Part shown: one piece after another, positions 1-10,291 of the stretch | How positions within the stretch are numbered: position 1 is the stretch's first letter | How the letters are laid out: each line of letters opens with the position of its first letter | DNA from: JAKZRT01 sp965247915 | GTDB taxonomy: Bacteria > Pseudomonadota > Alphaproteobacteria > Rhodobacterales > Rhodobacteraceae | Reading direction: 5' to 3' | DNA length: 64,000 nt | Assembly (NCBI GenBank): GCA_965247915.1 | Contig: OZ252048.1 | Location: forward strand, 868,001-932,000 | The notes under the pieces: generated by a model | What the model was told of the DNA's origin: nothing | The model's input: only the letters and a program-made list of their open reading frames with translations | Databases searched by the model: none | Position numbers and translations under genes: made by a program

Positions 1-1
1 A

Positions 2-268
2 TCCCGGAATACTATCAAGAAGTATCTGAAGGATGCGACACCGCCGCGTTATCATCGCAGTCAAGTGCCGGTCCGACACAAGTTACAGGGTTTTGAAGAT
101 CGCCTGCGTAATCTTTTTGAGCAAGATCAGAAACGGCCCCGCCGAGAACGGCGCACCGCTGTGAAGCTTTATGAGCAACTGGTTGATGAGGGATATACGG
201 GTTCATATTCTCCGGTTTGCCGCTTTGTCAAAGTGTTGAAGGTTGATGGTTCTGAGCTGCTGCATGCC
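2..268 (+). pseudogene. IS21-family IstA fragment
   Basis: An open frame entering from the left edge reads as the N-terminal half of an IS21-type transposase. It keeps a helix-turn-helix-like segment (SRNTIKKYLKD) and the basic stretch RPRRERRTAVKLYEQL typical of IstA. It ends where an IS5-family element begins, so the catalytic DDE core is missing. It differs from the three other IS21 copies in this window and is therefore a separate element. No function is expected. Confidence 0.75.
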
Positions 269-1546
269 TATAGGGCACCTCTATAAATTGCATCTGGCGT
301 GAACGCGCTGTAGATTTGCAGGATGATGCGGCGGAGGGATGGCAGTCATGGCACAGATGGGCTTTTTTGATCTTTCAGATCGTTACGAGAGCCTGGATGC
401 GAAGAAGGACCCGCTGGTCGAGATCAATGCAGTTGTACCGTGGGAAGAGTTCCGCCCGCTTCTGGAGCAGGTCTGGCGCAAGCCTGAAAGTGAGCGGAAA
501 TCACGCGCGGGGCGCAAGCCGATGGACGCGGTACTGATGTTCAAAACCCTGGTTCTGAGCGCGCTTTACAACCTTTCGGACGATCAGGTCGAATACCAGA
601 TCCGGGACCGGCTTTCGTTTATGCGTTTTCTGGGTCTTGGTCTTGGTGACCGGGTGCCGGACGCAAAGACCGTGTGGCTGTATCGCGAGGCGCTGGCGCA
701 GGCGGGCAAGGTGGATGATTTGTTCAAACTCTTTGACGGACATCTGGCGCGGCAGGGCTACATTGCACGGGGCGGCCAGATACTGGACGCGTCCATCGTG
801 CCGGTGCCGCGCAACCACAACACGCGCGCGGAAAACGCGGCGATCAAGGGTGGCGAGGTGCCGGAAGACTGGGAAAACAAGCCTGCCAAGCGATCACAGA
901 AGGACGTTGATGCACGTTGGACCAAAAAGCACGGCAAAAGCCACTATGGCTACAAGAACCATGTGAATGTCGATCGTAAGCACAAACTGATCCGGCGCTA
1001 TCACGTCACGGGCGTTGCCGTTCACGACAGCCAGGTGGTGGACGAGTTGCTGATGCGCGGCAACACCGCCTCCAGGGTCTGGGCAGATGCGGCCTACCGG
1101 TCGGAAGAAATCGAGGCGAAGCTCAGGGCGAGAGGACTGACAAGCCGCATCCACCGCAAGGGCAAACGGGGCAGGCCTCTGACCGAACAGGCAATGAAAA
1201 GCAACAGGACGAAATCCTCGGTTCGTGTCCGTGTCGAGCATGTGTTCGGCGCGCAGGCGAACGACATGGGTGGCACGCTGGTGCGAACCATCGGTCTGGC
1301 GCGGGCCAGGGCCAGGATCGGGATGAAGAACCTTGCCTACAACATCCGGCGGCTTGGCCAGTTGCACCGCCTAAACCCATTCCCGGTATGAAAACACGAG
1401 GATGCTGTGGCGATCTGCGCCACCAATGCCCGGCGCGGATTAAGGATCGAGACTGACCACCTAAAACCCAGCGTGCCGATGGCCGATAGAACCGAAATCA
1501 GGCATAATATGCCCTCAGAATGTCAATAAATCGAGGTGCCCTATAG
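268..1546 (+). mobile_element. IS5-family insertion sequence
   Basis: Imperfect terminal inverted repeats of about 24 bp bound the element. Both ends carry TATAGGGCACCTC (left at 270-282, the complement at 1533-1545), followed by weaker matches. The outermost bases form CTATAG on both sides, so the exact edge and any TA or CTA target duplication cannot be separated. The left flank is an IS21 fragment and the right flank an IS66-type end, so it sits at the seam of older elements. The single transposase gene is intact and the element may be active. Confidence 0.8.
348..1391 (+). CDS. IS5-family DDE transposase
   Basis: About 347 residues, normal for the IS5 group. The N-terminal DUF772-like part (GRKPMDAVLMFKTLVL) is followed by a DDE_Tnp_1 catalytic core. 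The acidic triad is visible as ILDASIV, VWADAAYRS and RVRVEHVFG. Start chosen at 348 because GGAGGG lies about nine bases upstream; an ATG at 339 lies almost on top of that ribosome site. It cuts and pastes its own element, and nothing suggests inactivation. Confidence 0.85.
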   Translation: MAQMGFFDLSDRYESLDAKKDPLVEINAVVPWEEFRPLLEQVWRKPESERKSRAGRKPMDAVLMFKTLVLSALYNLSDDQVEYQIRDRLSFMRFLGLGLGDRVPDAKTVWLYREALAQAGKVDDLFKLFDGHLARQGYIARGGQILDASIVPVPRNHNTRAENAAIKGGEVPEDWENKPAKRSQKDVDARWTKKHGKSHYGYKNHVNVDRKHKLIRRYHVTGVAVHDSQVVDELLMRGNTASRVWADAAYRSEEIEAKLRARGLTSRIHRKGKRGRPLTEQAMKSNRTKSSVRVRVEHVFGAQANDMGGTLVRTIGLARARARIGMKNLAYNIRRLGQLHRLNPFPV

Positions 1547-1747
1547 TAAGCGTCCGGTGTGCCCCGCCTAACAGCGCAGATTTTGATGGGTTAGTGTCCA
1601 CCATTGATAGTGGACACTTAGGGGCACTCTATGGCTGTGAAGCAGAAGAAGCGGCGTTGGCCGGATGATGAGAAGCGTTCAATCTGTTTTCAGACGACGG
1701 CGGCTGGTGTTTCGGCTGCGCAGGTTGCACGTCGGTATGCGATGAAT
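1546..1747 (+). pseudogene. IS66-type left end with tnpA start
   Basis: Begins with GTAAGCGTCCGGTGTGCCCC, an IS66-like terminus, and after a short leader opens a tnpA-like frame at 1631. The frame encodes a helix-turn-helix start (DDEKRSICFQT..VSAAQVARRYAMN) matching tnpA of the IS66 element at 32.5 kb. After 39 codons it is cut by the inverted-repeat element that starts at 1748. The same left-end sequence recurs at 35132-35178. Non-functional scrap. Confidence 0.75.
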
Positions 1748-1844
1748 GGGCACTGTCAACTTAATGGCGGGCAACAACAACGGTCGCTTAACGAACGCAA
1801 TCGGGGAAAGCCTTTCACCCGCCGCCATTAAGTTGACAGTGCCC
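1748..1844. mobile_element. 97-bp MITE-like inverted-repeat element
   Basis: A 97-bp block with perfect 23-bp terminal inverted repeats (1748-1770 and 1822-1844) starting GGGCACTGTCAACTTAATGG. The interior has no gene. It forms the junction between an IS66 fragment on the left and the 3' end of the fibronectin-repeat gene on the right, whose reading frame it terminates. Size and structure fit a non-autonomous miniature element. No target duplication is visible, as expected if the two flanks were joined by deletion. Confidence 0.65.
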
Positions 1845-3952
1845 CGCGCCGTTAAGCGACAGCGTCCCCCGGTCATTCCCCTCGTCATCCACGGGCGGCG
1901 AGGCGATCTTCACGTGGTGCAGCGTGTCCTCTTCGTCGTCTGAATAGGCGAAGTCTTTCATCGTAAAGCGGTACGATTCGTTATCGTTCGTGGACACCTC
2001 CCCGCGCTTACCCGTGGGGGGGTTGTCGAACGGCGTGGCGTTCGCGGCGGATGCGTCGCCCTCGCCGGCATCGTTCATCGCGCGCACTGCCAACGTGTAC
2101 TCGGTGCCGTTTTTCAGGCCGGGAACGGTGTATCCGGTGGCATTGGTCTGGCCATGGGCGCTGCTGGGGATGTTGGTGAAGCTATCGTCACCGTTGATGC
2201 TGACCTGGTAGCCGGTGATGGTGCTGTCGTTCGGATCGGCCCACTCAAGCTCGACCTGGCGGTAACCCGGTCCGACCGAGGAAATCTCCGGGGCGGCCGG
2301 CGGCGCAATCGGCCTGGCGGTCACGGTGGATGCCGGGCCGTTACCGGGATCGTTTACCGCGCGCACCGCCAACGTGTACTCGGTGCCGTTGGTCAGGCCG
2401 GTCACGGTGTATCCGGTGGGGGGCGCATTGGGGTCGGTTACGGGGATGTTCGCCCAGTCAGTGTAGGTATTGTCGTCGCTGTTCCTCACCTTCGAGCGGA
2501 CCTGGTACTTGGTGATCGATCTGTCGCTCGGATCGTTCCACGCAAGCACCACCTGGCCGTCGCCCGGCGTGGCCGAGGAAATCGTCGGGGCGTCCGGCAC
2601 CGCAATCGGCGTGGCCCCCACGCTGGAGGCTTCGCCGTCACCGGAAGCGTTCACCGCGCGCAGCTCAAACCCGTACGCGCTGCCGTTAGTCAGGCCGGTC
2701 ACGGTGTAGGTGGTGGTGGTCGCACTGCTGCCGACGATGTCGCTCCAGTCGCCGAAATCGGCGCCGCTCACCCTCTGCCGGACCTGGTACTTGGTGATGC
2801 TGCTGTCGTTCGGATCGTCCCAGGTCAGCACAGCCTGCCCGTTAGCCGCCATGGCCGCGAGGTTCGCCGGGGCGGCCGGCACCGGCACCGGCGTGGCGGC
2901 CACGCTGGATGGCCGGCCGGTGTCGGTGCTCCCGGACGTATCCACCGCCTGCACCGTGAAGGTGTAGTCGGTGCGGTTGGTCAAGCCGGGAATGAGCAGG
3001 GTCGTCTGATCCCCCGAGCCGGGCGAGAGCACCGTATTCAAATACGTATTCCCGGTGCTGGTGTACGTGGTGCTGACCTTATAACGGGCGATCCCGGTGT
3101 CGCCCGTGTCCCACGTCAGCACGACCTGGCCGTCGCCCGGCGCCGGCGTCAGATTGTCCGGTGCGGGCCACAGAGGCGTGGCGGTCGCGTCAGGGGACGC
3201 CGCGCCGGCACCGGACGCGTTCACCGCGCGCACCGCCAACGTGTACTCGGTGCCGTTGGTCAGGCCGGTCACGGTGTATTCGAGGGTGTTGCCCGTATCG
3301 CCTTCGCTGATGTCAGCGCCGGCGATGTCGGTGAAGGTCGTGCCGCCGTCGGTGCTGACCTGGTATCCGGTGATCGTGTCGTTATCCGGATCGTCCCATC
3401 TCAGCGCCACCTCGCCCCCGCCGCTATCCCGCGCGGCCTCGAAATTCGTCGGGGCGGCCGGTCGCATCGTGGCGGTCACGGTGGCCGCCGCGCCCACACC
3501 GGAAGCGTTCACCGCGCGCAGCGCCAAGGTGTACTCGGTGCCGTTGGTCAGGCCGGTCACGGTGTAGGCGAGGGTGTTGTCCGTATCGTTTTCGCTGATG
3601 TCGGTGTCGTCGATATCGGCGAACGTCTCGCCGCCGTCGGTGCTGACCTGGTACCCGGTGATTGTGTCGTCGTCCGGATCGTCCCAGGTCAGCGCAACCT
3701 GGCGGTCGCCCGGCGTGACCGAGGAAATCGTCGGGGCGGCCGGCACCGCAATCGGCCTGGCGGTTACGGTGGCTGCGAGGCCTTTACCCGCATCGTTTTC
3801 TGCGCGCAGCGCAAGCGTGTACTCAGTGCCGTTGTTCAGGCCCATGACCGTGTGTGCAGTGGTGGTCGCACTGCTGCCCTCGATCTCGGCGAAGGTCGTA
3901 CCGCCGTCGGTGCTGACCTCATAGGTATAGTTGCCGATGGTTGCATCGTTGC
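1845..3952 (-). pseudogene. Fibronectin type III repeat adhesin, cut at both ends
   Basis: About 700 codons of open frame encode one partial and six complete FN3 domains of roughly 90-110 residues. Each has the pattern PAAPxISSxxPGxxQVxLxW ... ITGYQVSTDGG ... YTVTGLTNGTEYTLAVRAVN. A different acidic C-terminal segment follows (SYRFTMKDFAYSDDEEDT). The upstream end is lost at an IS5-type element (around 3952) and the downstream end at the inverted-repeat element (1844). No signal peptide, start or native stop survives. FN3 tandems of this kind belong to secreted surface or matrix proteins; this piece should be dead. Repeat units differ enough in sequence that they are not recent duplications. 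Confidence 0.8.
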
Positions 3953-5054
3953 TCGACGTTGTTGCACGAACACAGGTAGTTCTGGTAATCGGGTGCTCCA
4001 CCTCTGATCTGGACACTTGAATGCCGCATAAATTCAACGCTGCTCGTCGCCACAAGTTTCCGAAGAAACGATATCGGGTGACAAATTGGGCGGAGTACAC
4101 CGAAATCCTGCGGCGTCGTGGCGATCTGACCATCTGGGTCACTGACGATACGCTGAAACAATGGCGAGCGCCGCGCCGGACGACTCCGGGAGGTCAGCCG
4201 AAATATTCGAACATTTCGATCGAGACCTGCCTGACTCTGCGTACGATTTACAAACTACCGCTGCGCCAGACCCAAGGGCTGATGCGCAGCATCGCTCGGC
4301 TGATGGGAGTAGACATTCCGGTGCCGGATTTCTCAACACTGTCGCGCCGCGGGCTCGGCTTGAGATTGCCTGCAAAGCCTCGGGTCGACAGAACCGAGCC
4401 GATCCATCTGACCATGGACAGTACTGGATTGAAGATCTTTGGCGAGGGCGAGTGGCTGCAGGTCAAGCATGAAACAAAGGCCAAACGCAAATCGTGGAGA
4501 AAGCTACACCTCGGCCTGGACCTCACAACCGGCGAGATCATCTGCTCGGATCTGACGCTGGACCACGTCGGCGATAGCACGGCCTTGCCCGGGCTTCTGG
4601 ATCAGTTCGACGGGCCGGTTTCGCGATTTCTGGCGGATGGGGCCTATGACGGCACCCCGACCAGAAATCTGCTCACGGCGCGTTTTGGCGATGCAGTCGA
4701 GGTCATCATTCCACCGCCAAAAAACGCCGTTCTCGCCCTGAAATCGCGCGATGATCCATCCCTCCGCGACCAGCACATCGCCCAGATACAGACGTACGGC
4801 CGACTGGCATGGCAAGTCAGAAGCGGCTACAATCAGCGCAGTCGCGCGGAAGCACAAATTGGTCGTTGGAAAAGTGTGATCGGGCCGAAACTGAGATCGC
4901 GGCGGTTCGAAAATCAGAAAACTGAGGCACAGATCGGTGTGCGGGCTCTTAACAGAATGACCGAACTTGGCTGTGCCAGGTTTGAGTCAGTTGGCTGACC
5001 ATTTTCACGGGTAAGGGTACTCCGCGCTTGTCCGGTGATTGATGCAACACGGCC
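3953..5054 (+). mobile_element. IS5-family (IS903-like) element
   Basis: Imperfect ends pair GACGTTGTTGCACGAACAC near 3955 with the complement of GGCCGTGTTGCATCAATCAC ending at 5054. One transposase gene fills the inside. Left flank is the FN3 gene and right flank an IS21 istA gene, with no matching duplicated target. The element therefore marks a deletion or recombination joint rather than a simple insertion. Left edge is uncertain by a few bases. Confidence 0.7.
4021..4998 (+). CDS. IS5-family (IS903-like) transposase
   Basis: 325 residues. The N-terminus (RVTNWAEYTEILRRRGDLTIWV) and LRQTQGLMRSI segment match the IS903 branch of the IS5 family. Catalytic acidic residues appear in LTMDSTGLK, FLADGAYDG and SRAEAQIGRWK. 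The frame is uninterrupted, so the enzyme is probably functional. No clear Shine-Dalgarno precedes the ATG, common for transposases. Confidence 0.85.
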   Translation: MPHKFNAARRHKFPKKRYRVTNWAEYTEILRRRGDLTIWVTDDTLKQWRAPRRTTPGGQPKYSNISIETCLTLRTIYKLPLRQTQGLMRSIARLMGVDIPVPDFSTLSRRGLGLRLPAKPRVDRTEPIHLTMDSTGLKIFGEGEWLQVKHETKAKRKSWRKLHLGLDLTTGEIICSDLTLDHVGDSTALPGLLDQFDGPVSRFLADGAYDGTPTRNLLTARFGDAVEVIIPPPKNAVLALKSRDDPSLRDQHIAQIQTYGRLAWQVRSGYNQRSRAEAQIGRWKSVIGPKLRSRRFENQKTEAQIGVRALNRMTELGCARFESVG

Positions 5055-6170
5055 ATCGAAGACCATGTACGCTTTTTCGTAGGACCGCTTGTGGCAGGCG
5101 ATGATTTCCGTGCCGCAGCCGATGATGACCTCGTGGACATAGCCGCGAACCTGGACCTCGTGATGGGCGTATGCGACCGGCACGGAATAGTCGTTGTTGC
5201 GATAGCGGACCATCGAGATCGACGTCGCCCGGGTGCTGACCTTCCCGCAGGCGTCATAGGGCGTCAGGGGTAGTGTCATCAGCGCATCAAGATCACGCAT
5301 CAGCCGCTCGCCGATAGTCTCGGAATGACCCCGCAATACTTCGTCCTGCCGTTTGAGGCATTGCTCCTCCAGCCGGGCGTTCAGATCATCGAACCTGTCG
5401 AAGCGCGGCATCGGCACCAGGAAGTTCCGCCGGCCATAACCGATTGTGCCTTCGACACTACACTTGTCATTCCCCTTGCCAGGACGGCCGAACCGGTCCT
5501 CGAACAGGTAGTGCGACTGCAACTCCGGGAAAGTTCTGGTGCGTTGCCGGGTTCCGTCCCCGAGGATCCGCGCCACCGCGATCGTGGTGTTGTCGTAGAG
5601 CCCTGACAGCGGCACGCCTCCGAAGAAGGCAAAGGCGGAGACATGGCCATCACAAAAGGCCCCGGTTGTCTCCGCCGGACAGGCCTTGATGAAGAACGCG
5701 TCCGAGTGCGGCAGAGACATTGCAAAGTAGTGCAGCTTGCGCACGACCCCGCCAATCTCGCCAAGCGCCTCACCAAAATCAACCTGGGCGTGGCCTGGCG
5801 CGTGCGACAGCGGCACGAACACTTCCCGAGTCCGGCGCTTCTTCTCGCGAACATAGTCGGTCACAATCGTGATCCCGCCGGTGAAGCCATGTTCATCACG
5901 CAGACGCTCATATATCCGCTTCGACGTATGCCGCTGCTTCTTGAGCCGCGACTTATCCTCTTCCAATATCTGGTTGATGAGCGGAATGAACGGGTCAAGC
6001 TTTGGACGGGCTGGTGGCCCATTCCTGCGATACCCCGGTGGCACAGAATGCTTCAGAATTTTTGACACAGTCTTGCGGTCAATCCCAAAATGTCGGGCCG
6101 CCGCACTCTTGCTCATCCCATCCACATGGCACGCACGGCGTACCCGACTATACAGTTCCACAGAATACAT
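5055..6170 (-). pseudogene. istA: IstA transposase, 3' truncated
   Basis: Starts at ATG 6170 (MYSVELYSRVRRACHVDG) and aligns residue for residue with the 499-residue IstA of copy 3 through SYEKAYMVFD, about 372 codons, then runs into the IS903-like element. The HTH, the rve catalytic core (HAQVDFGEALGE, and GLYDNTTIAV) and part of the C-terminal region survive. istB is absent. One substitution in a conserved stretch is D to Y (EKADMVFD to EKAYMVFD). Confidence 0.85.
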
Positions 6171-6278
6171 CTCCCCGCCCTCAGCTCGTTTGCTTCAGGC
6201 TTCAAGGTGCGGAATTTTGCTCCGCGACGGTCAGATCATCCGACCGATTCCGTGGGTATTTTGTCTCCGGGATTCACA
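5055..6278 (-). mobile_element. Truncated IS21-family element (copy 1)
   Basis: The outer terminus is intact: the complement of 6271-6278 gives TGTGAATC, as in the complete copy at 27317. The other end and all of istB were removed at the IS903-like element (5054). Apart from a few substitutions it matches the complete copy 3, so truncation is recent. Confidence 0.8.
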
Positions 6279-6420
6279 GATTAAGCAGTCGAATAGATGC
6301 TTTTTTGCGGAACCGGCAGATTTTTAGAGGTGATTCTACCTTTTGTTACTTTGACTGAATCCTCCACAGCGTAGTAAGATAGTGATCTGGCCGGCGCCGA
6401 TGGGCCGACCAAGCTTTCAA
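6279..6420. other. Intergenic spacer
   Basis: 142 bp between the IS21 end and the stop of the DUF736 gene. AT-richer than the surroundings. No gene, inverted repeat or RNA was recognised. Confidence 0.5.
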
Positions 6421-6759
6421 TTATACCGCATCCTTAGGACCCCAAGGGATGATGGCTTGCAGCGATACATCTTTCTGGTTCGCAGCTATGCCAAGATTAG
6501 CGTTGAAGCTGTAGTCGCGAACGGTCAGAGTGAAGTAGTCCGCGCCTGTTTCCTTGTTCTGCTTCTTCCAGATCCCACCACACTCGACCAGCTTGCCGCG
6601 AGGTGAGCGCCCGAGAACCCGGTGCGTTGGGGCAAGGGGGTTGTCATTGGTGATGGGTTCGACGGTGATGTCGAGATCGAATGTCAGGGTAGAGATGGAC
6701 CCAGTGCCTTTTGCTGTTTCGATGTTGTCGTTGTTGAATTTGATGCAGTTCATGGTCAT
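6421..6759 (-). CDS. DUF736 family protein
   Basis: 112 residues. The core ISTLTFDLDITVEPITNDN, GGIWKKQNKETGADYFTLTVRD and GIAANQKDVSLQAI matches DUF736, a small family found almost always on conjugative plasmids and integrated elements of alphaproteobacteria; its molecular role is unknown to me. Start placed at 6759 because GGAG lies 7-8 bases upstream; an earlier in-frame ATG at 6795 has no such site. It stands alone between IS elements, suggesting a relic of an integrated plasmid. Codon use is more AT-rich than the core genes. Confidence 0.7.
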   Translation of the reverse strand: MTMNCIKFNNDNIETAKGTGSISTLTFDLDITVEPITNDNPLAPTHRVLGRSPRGKLVECGGIWKKQNKETGADYFTLTVRDYSFNANLGIAANQKDVSLQAIIPWGPKDAV

Positions 6760-6985
6760 TGCTTTTCTCCATGTTTGTGTTGCAATGATGGTCACATTGC
6801 AGCTGGCTTAGGCCGGGACACACCGGAGAGAAACGGAGACGCAGCGGAGAGGGGCAGGCGCACATTTTTTTGCCTCGCGAGGAATGACCTGAAAGGGCAG
6901 GGGACAAAGATGGGGGCAACCCTTGTGGTCGGGGCGAAAGCTGCGACCAGCATTATCGAGCGACTCAACAAATGGAGAATGCTTA

Positions 6986-8015
6986 GGCTCAGTTTACGAA
7001 CTGTATGCATGGCGTGTGATAGCAGCGGCCAAACAGGCTCGCGGCGAGGTCTGTGGTGTGAGTTTGATGAGATGAAACCATTGCAGGTAGTTGTCGAGAT
7101 ATTTTGTTGCGATGCCACGGTAGCGGCGCAGGAAATCCTTCAGTTGGCTGTGGCGGCTGTTGACCGTCTGAATATGAAAGGCGCCCCGGGCCCGTTCGCC
7201 GGCTGACAGATTGAGGGCTTCGTGGCGAACGCCCATTGCTGTCGCGCAGGGCGGATAGCCGCGGTGACCGTCGGACACCAGCACGATGTCCCTGTCGACG
7301 ACCGGGCTGATCGCCTGTTTCAGCGTGTCGGCATTAACCACCGGAAGAACCGTGCTGAATGTCGTGCCATTACGGTCGGCAGCCACTAGAACCGGCACCT
7401 GTTCGCACGACAGGCCGCGCTTGCCAGCCTTGCCGCCTCTTTTGCGGGGCTTGCGGTCGAGGGTTCTCTGTCCCTTGTGGCTCTCCAGAACATAGGTTTC
7501 ATCGACCTCGACGATCCCTTTGAGCTTTTGCGGGGCCTTCTTTGCAGCCTCCAGAAACCGGTGACGCCAACGGAATGCCGTGTTGACGGCAAGATTACAG
7601 TGATCGGCTGACGCCCGAACCGTTTCTCCCGCAGCCAGGCATCCGCCAAAGGCCAACCATCGGTCTTTGTAGTGAAGCCCGGACAAGGGCGTGCCGGTAG
7701 CGGCGTTGAATGTGCGCCGACAGATCTTGCACTGGTAACGACGCAGGCCCCGTGCCTTGCCCCGTGACACCGCACCGGGCTTGCCGCAATGCGGACAGTG
7801 CCTATCAGCATCCACCGCAAGTTCGACCGCGGCAAGCGAGGAACCCGACCCTGTCCGCCCTGAAAATACCGCTTCGGCCTCTCTACGCTGTGCAGCGCTG
7901 AGGCTGTCTATCCCGGCAAGCCAGCACTGAAATTGTTCATTGTCCATCGACATTCGCTATCTCCCTGAATCCAAAAAGAACATACCATGAACACATACAG
8001 TTCGTAAACTGAGCC
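6986..8015 (-). mobile_element. IS1595-family element, complete with target duplication
   Basis: Perfect 22-bp terminal inverted repeats (GGCTCAGTTTACGAACTGTA at the left, its complement ending at 8015). The 8-bp sequence AATGCTTA is duplicated immediately outside both ends (6978-6985 and 8016-8023). This is a clean, recent insertion and 8 bp is the length typical of the IS1595 family. It carries one gene. Confidence 0.95.
6994..7953 (-). CDS. IS1595-family transposase
   Basis: 319 residues. An N-terminal zinc ribbon (CPHCGKPG ... YQCKICRRTF) precedes the ISXO2-like DDE/N catalytic domain (IVEVDETYVLESHKG; VLVSDGHRGYP; NSRHSQLKDFLRRYRG). GGGAG lies seven bases before ATG 7953. Frame intact and bounded by perfect ends, so likely active. 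Confidence 0.9.
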   Translation of the reverse strand: MSMDNEQFQCWLAGIDSLSAAQRREAEAVFSGRTGSGSSLAAVELAVDADRHCPHCGKPGAVSRGKARGLRRYQCKICRRTFNAATGTPLSGLHYKDRWLAFGGCLAAGETVRASADHCNLAVNTAFRWRHRFLEAAKKAPQKLKGIVEVDETYVLESHKGQRTLDRKPRKRGGKAGKRGLSCEQVPVLVAADRNGTTFSTVLPVVNADTLKQAISPVVDRDIVLVSDGHRGYPPCATAMGVRHEALNLSAGERARGAFHIQTVNSRHSQLKDFLRRYRGIATKYLDNYLQWFHLIKLTPQTSPRACLAAAITRHAYSS

Positions 8016-8151
8016 AATGCTTATGAGCACTTTGTTATCTGTGAACAGACATCCGTAGAAACTGCAGAAGGGCAGGGGGCAGACTTTCTGAAGTGGCCCT
8101 GCTTTTCCGGACAGGTTTGCGACTGAGCTACGGTGTATTCCGTCTGGTTTT

Positions 8152-8272
8152 GGCTCTGTCACGTTAAACAATCAGAGAGCGAAACCGGTCAAATTTCGAC
8201 TTTGCAATTGGCTGATTTTGTTAGATTTAACACTCGCCGTATGCGTGCGCAAACGCTTAACGTGACAGAGCC
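8152..8272. mobile_element. 121-bp MITE-like inverted-repeat element
   Basis: Perfect 16-bp terminal inverted repeats GGCTCTGTCACGTTAA (8152-8167) and complement (8257-8272) enclose about 90 bp without a gene. Its right edge abuts an IS21 istA gene exactly inside codons for PPGY, so it removes the 5' end of that gene. The ends resemble those of the 1748-1844 element in layout (G..CTGTCA....TTAA). Probably a miniature non-autonomous element. Confidence 0.6.
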
Positions 8273-9640
8273 CCTGGTTATCGCCGGTCCGAAGAACCGC
8301 GCCGACGCACGCTTGATGCTTATGTTGGGATTATCGATGAGATCCTACGCACCGATAAGGCTTTGATCAAAAAGCAGCGTCACACAGCCAAGCGCATTTT
8401 TGAAGTTCTGCGCGATGGGCACAATTACACGGGCAGCCAGACGACGGTGACCTATTACGTACGCGAGCAAAAGCGGCGGACCAAGGAGGTGTTTGTGCCG
8501 CTGTCGCATCGACCTGGCCATGCGCAGGTGGACTTTGGTGAGACGCTGGGGGTGATTGGCGGCGTTGAATGCAAGATCCACTTCTTCGTGATGAGCCTGC
8601 CCCATTCTGATGCGGTGTTTGTGAAGGGATATCCAGCTGAGACGACCGAGGCGTTTTGCGACGGGCATGTATCGGCCTTTGGTTTCCTGGGCGGCATTCC
8701 CCAATCCATTCTCTATGACAATACCAGGATCGCCGTGGCGCGGATACTGGGGGACAAAACGCGCGTTCGGACGCGTCGGTTCACAGAACTGCAGTCGCAT
8801 TACCTGTTTGATGACAAGTTTGGCAGACCCGCTCGTGGGAACGACAAAGGCAACGTCGAGGGTATGGTCGGATATACACGTCGCAACTTCATGGTGCCTG
8901 CGCCCCGCTATGACAGCTTTGATGATTTGAATGCGCATCTGGAAGCGAAGTGTTTGGCCCGTCAGGGCGATACCTTACGCGGTCACAGCCAAAACATAGG
9001 TGAACGGTTGGTCGCAGACTTGGATGCCCTGATGGGATTGCCTGTAGCAGAATATGAAGCCTGCGATCATGTCAGCACGCGGGCAACCTCAATCTCGATG
9101 GTGCGTTATCGCGGCAATGATTACTCAGTGCCGGTGGCGTATGCGCATCACGACGTTCACGTACGAGGTTTTGTGCATGAGGTTATTATCGGTTGTGGCA
9201 ATGAGGTGATTGCCCGTCACAAACGTTCATACGCATCAGCGGATATGATCTTTGACCCGATCCACTTCTTGCCCCTGATCGAACAAAAGGTTGGTTCCCT
9301 GGACCAGGCTGCCCCGTTGCAGGGCTGGGATTTGCCGGAGGCTTTCGCGACCCTACATCGACTTCTTGAGGCACGCATGGGCAAACCGGGCAAGCGGGAA
9401 TACGTGCAGGTTCTGCGCCTGCTGGAGACCTTCGAGATCGACGTCGTGCAGGGCGCAATCAGCCATGCCATTGATCTGGGTGCGATTGGCTATGACGCTG
9501 TAAAACATCTTGTGCTGTGCCGGGTCGAGAAGCGACCGCCGCGGCTGGATCTGGACTTCTATCCCTATCTGCCAAAGGCCAACGTGGGAATTACCAGCCC
9601 ATCCAGCTACATGAGCCTGATGGGAGGGACTGCGGCATGA
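8273..9640 (+). pseudogene. istA: IstA transposase, 5' truncated
   Basis: Open from the MITE edge (PGYRRSEEPRRRTLDAYV) to TGA 9640, about 455 codons; roughly the first 45 residues including the HTH are missing compared with copy 3. The rve core (HAQVDFGETLGV, LYDNTRIAVARIL) is present. ATGA overlaps the following istB, the usual coupling in IS21. An internal ATG at 8363 could start translation but would lack DNA binding. Confidence 0.8.
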
Positions 9641-10291
9641 CCGAAGCTCCTCAAATCCTTCTGCACCACCACCTCAAGAAGTTGCGGTTGCCAACCTTCC
9701 AGGGAGAATATGCCAAGCAGGCCCAGCTCTGTGCTGCCGGGAACAAAGATCACATCCAATATCTGGCCCGCCTGTGTGAAATGGAGGTGATTGAACGCGA
9801 ACGACGGATGATTGAGCGACGCATCAAAGCGGCCAGGTTCCCCGGCACCAAAAGCCTGGACAGCTTTGACTTCAAGATCATGCCCGGCCTGAACAAGCCC
9901 CTGACGATGGAGCTGGCACGTTGCGATTACGTTGATCGCCACCAGAATATCATCGCACTGGGACCGTCGGGCACGGGCAAAACACATATCGCTTTGGGGC
10001 TTGGTCTGGCGGCCTGTCAAAGAGGGCTGAAGGTGCGCTTCACGACGGCGGCTGCCTTGGTGCATGATCTGATCGAGGCCCAGGATGAGCGGAAGCTGCA
10101 GCGCCTGCAAAAACAACTGACCAGCCAGAACCTGTTGATCATTGATGAGCTTGGCTTCGTGCCGCTCAGCAAATCCGGCGCAGAATTGCTCTTTGAGGTC
10201 ATATCCCAATGCTATGAGCGCGGGTCCATCATAATAACGTCAAATCTGCCTTTTGATGAGTGGACTGAAGTCTTTGGCTCCGAGAGACTGA

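Noticed and set aside
2154..4007. 617-codon open frame on the plus strand opposite the FN3 repeats
   Set aside because: It is the antisense of the repetitive FN3 frame; composition is Arg/Gly/His-rich without domains, while the minus strand gives clear FN3 units.
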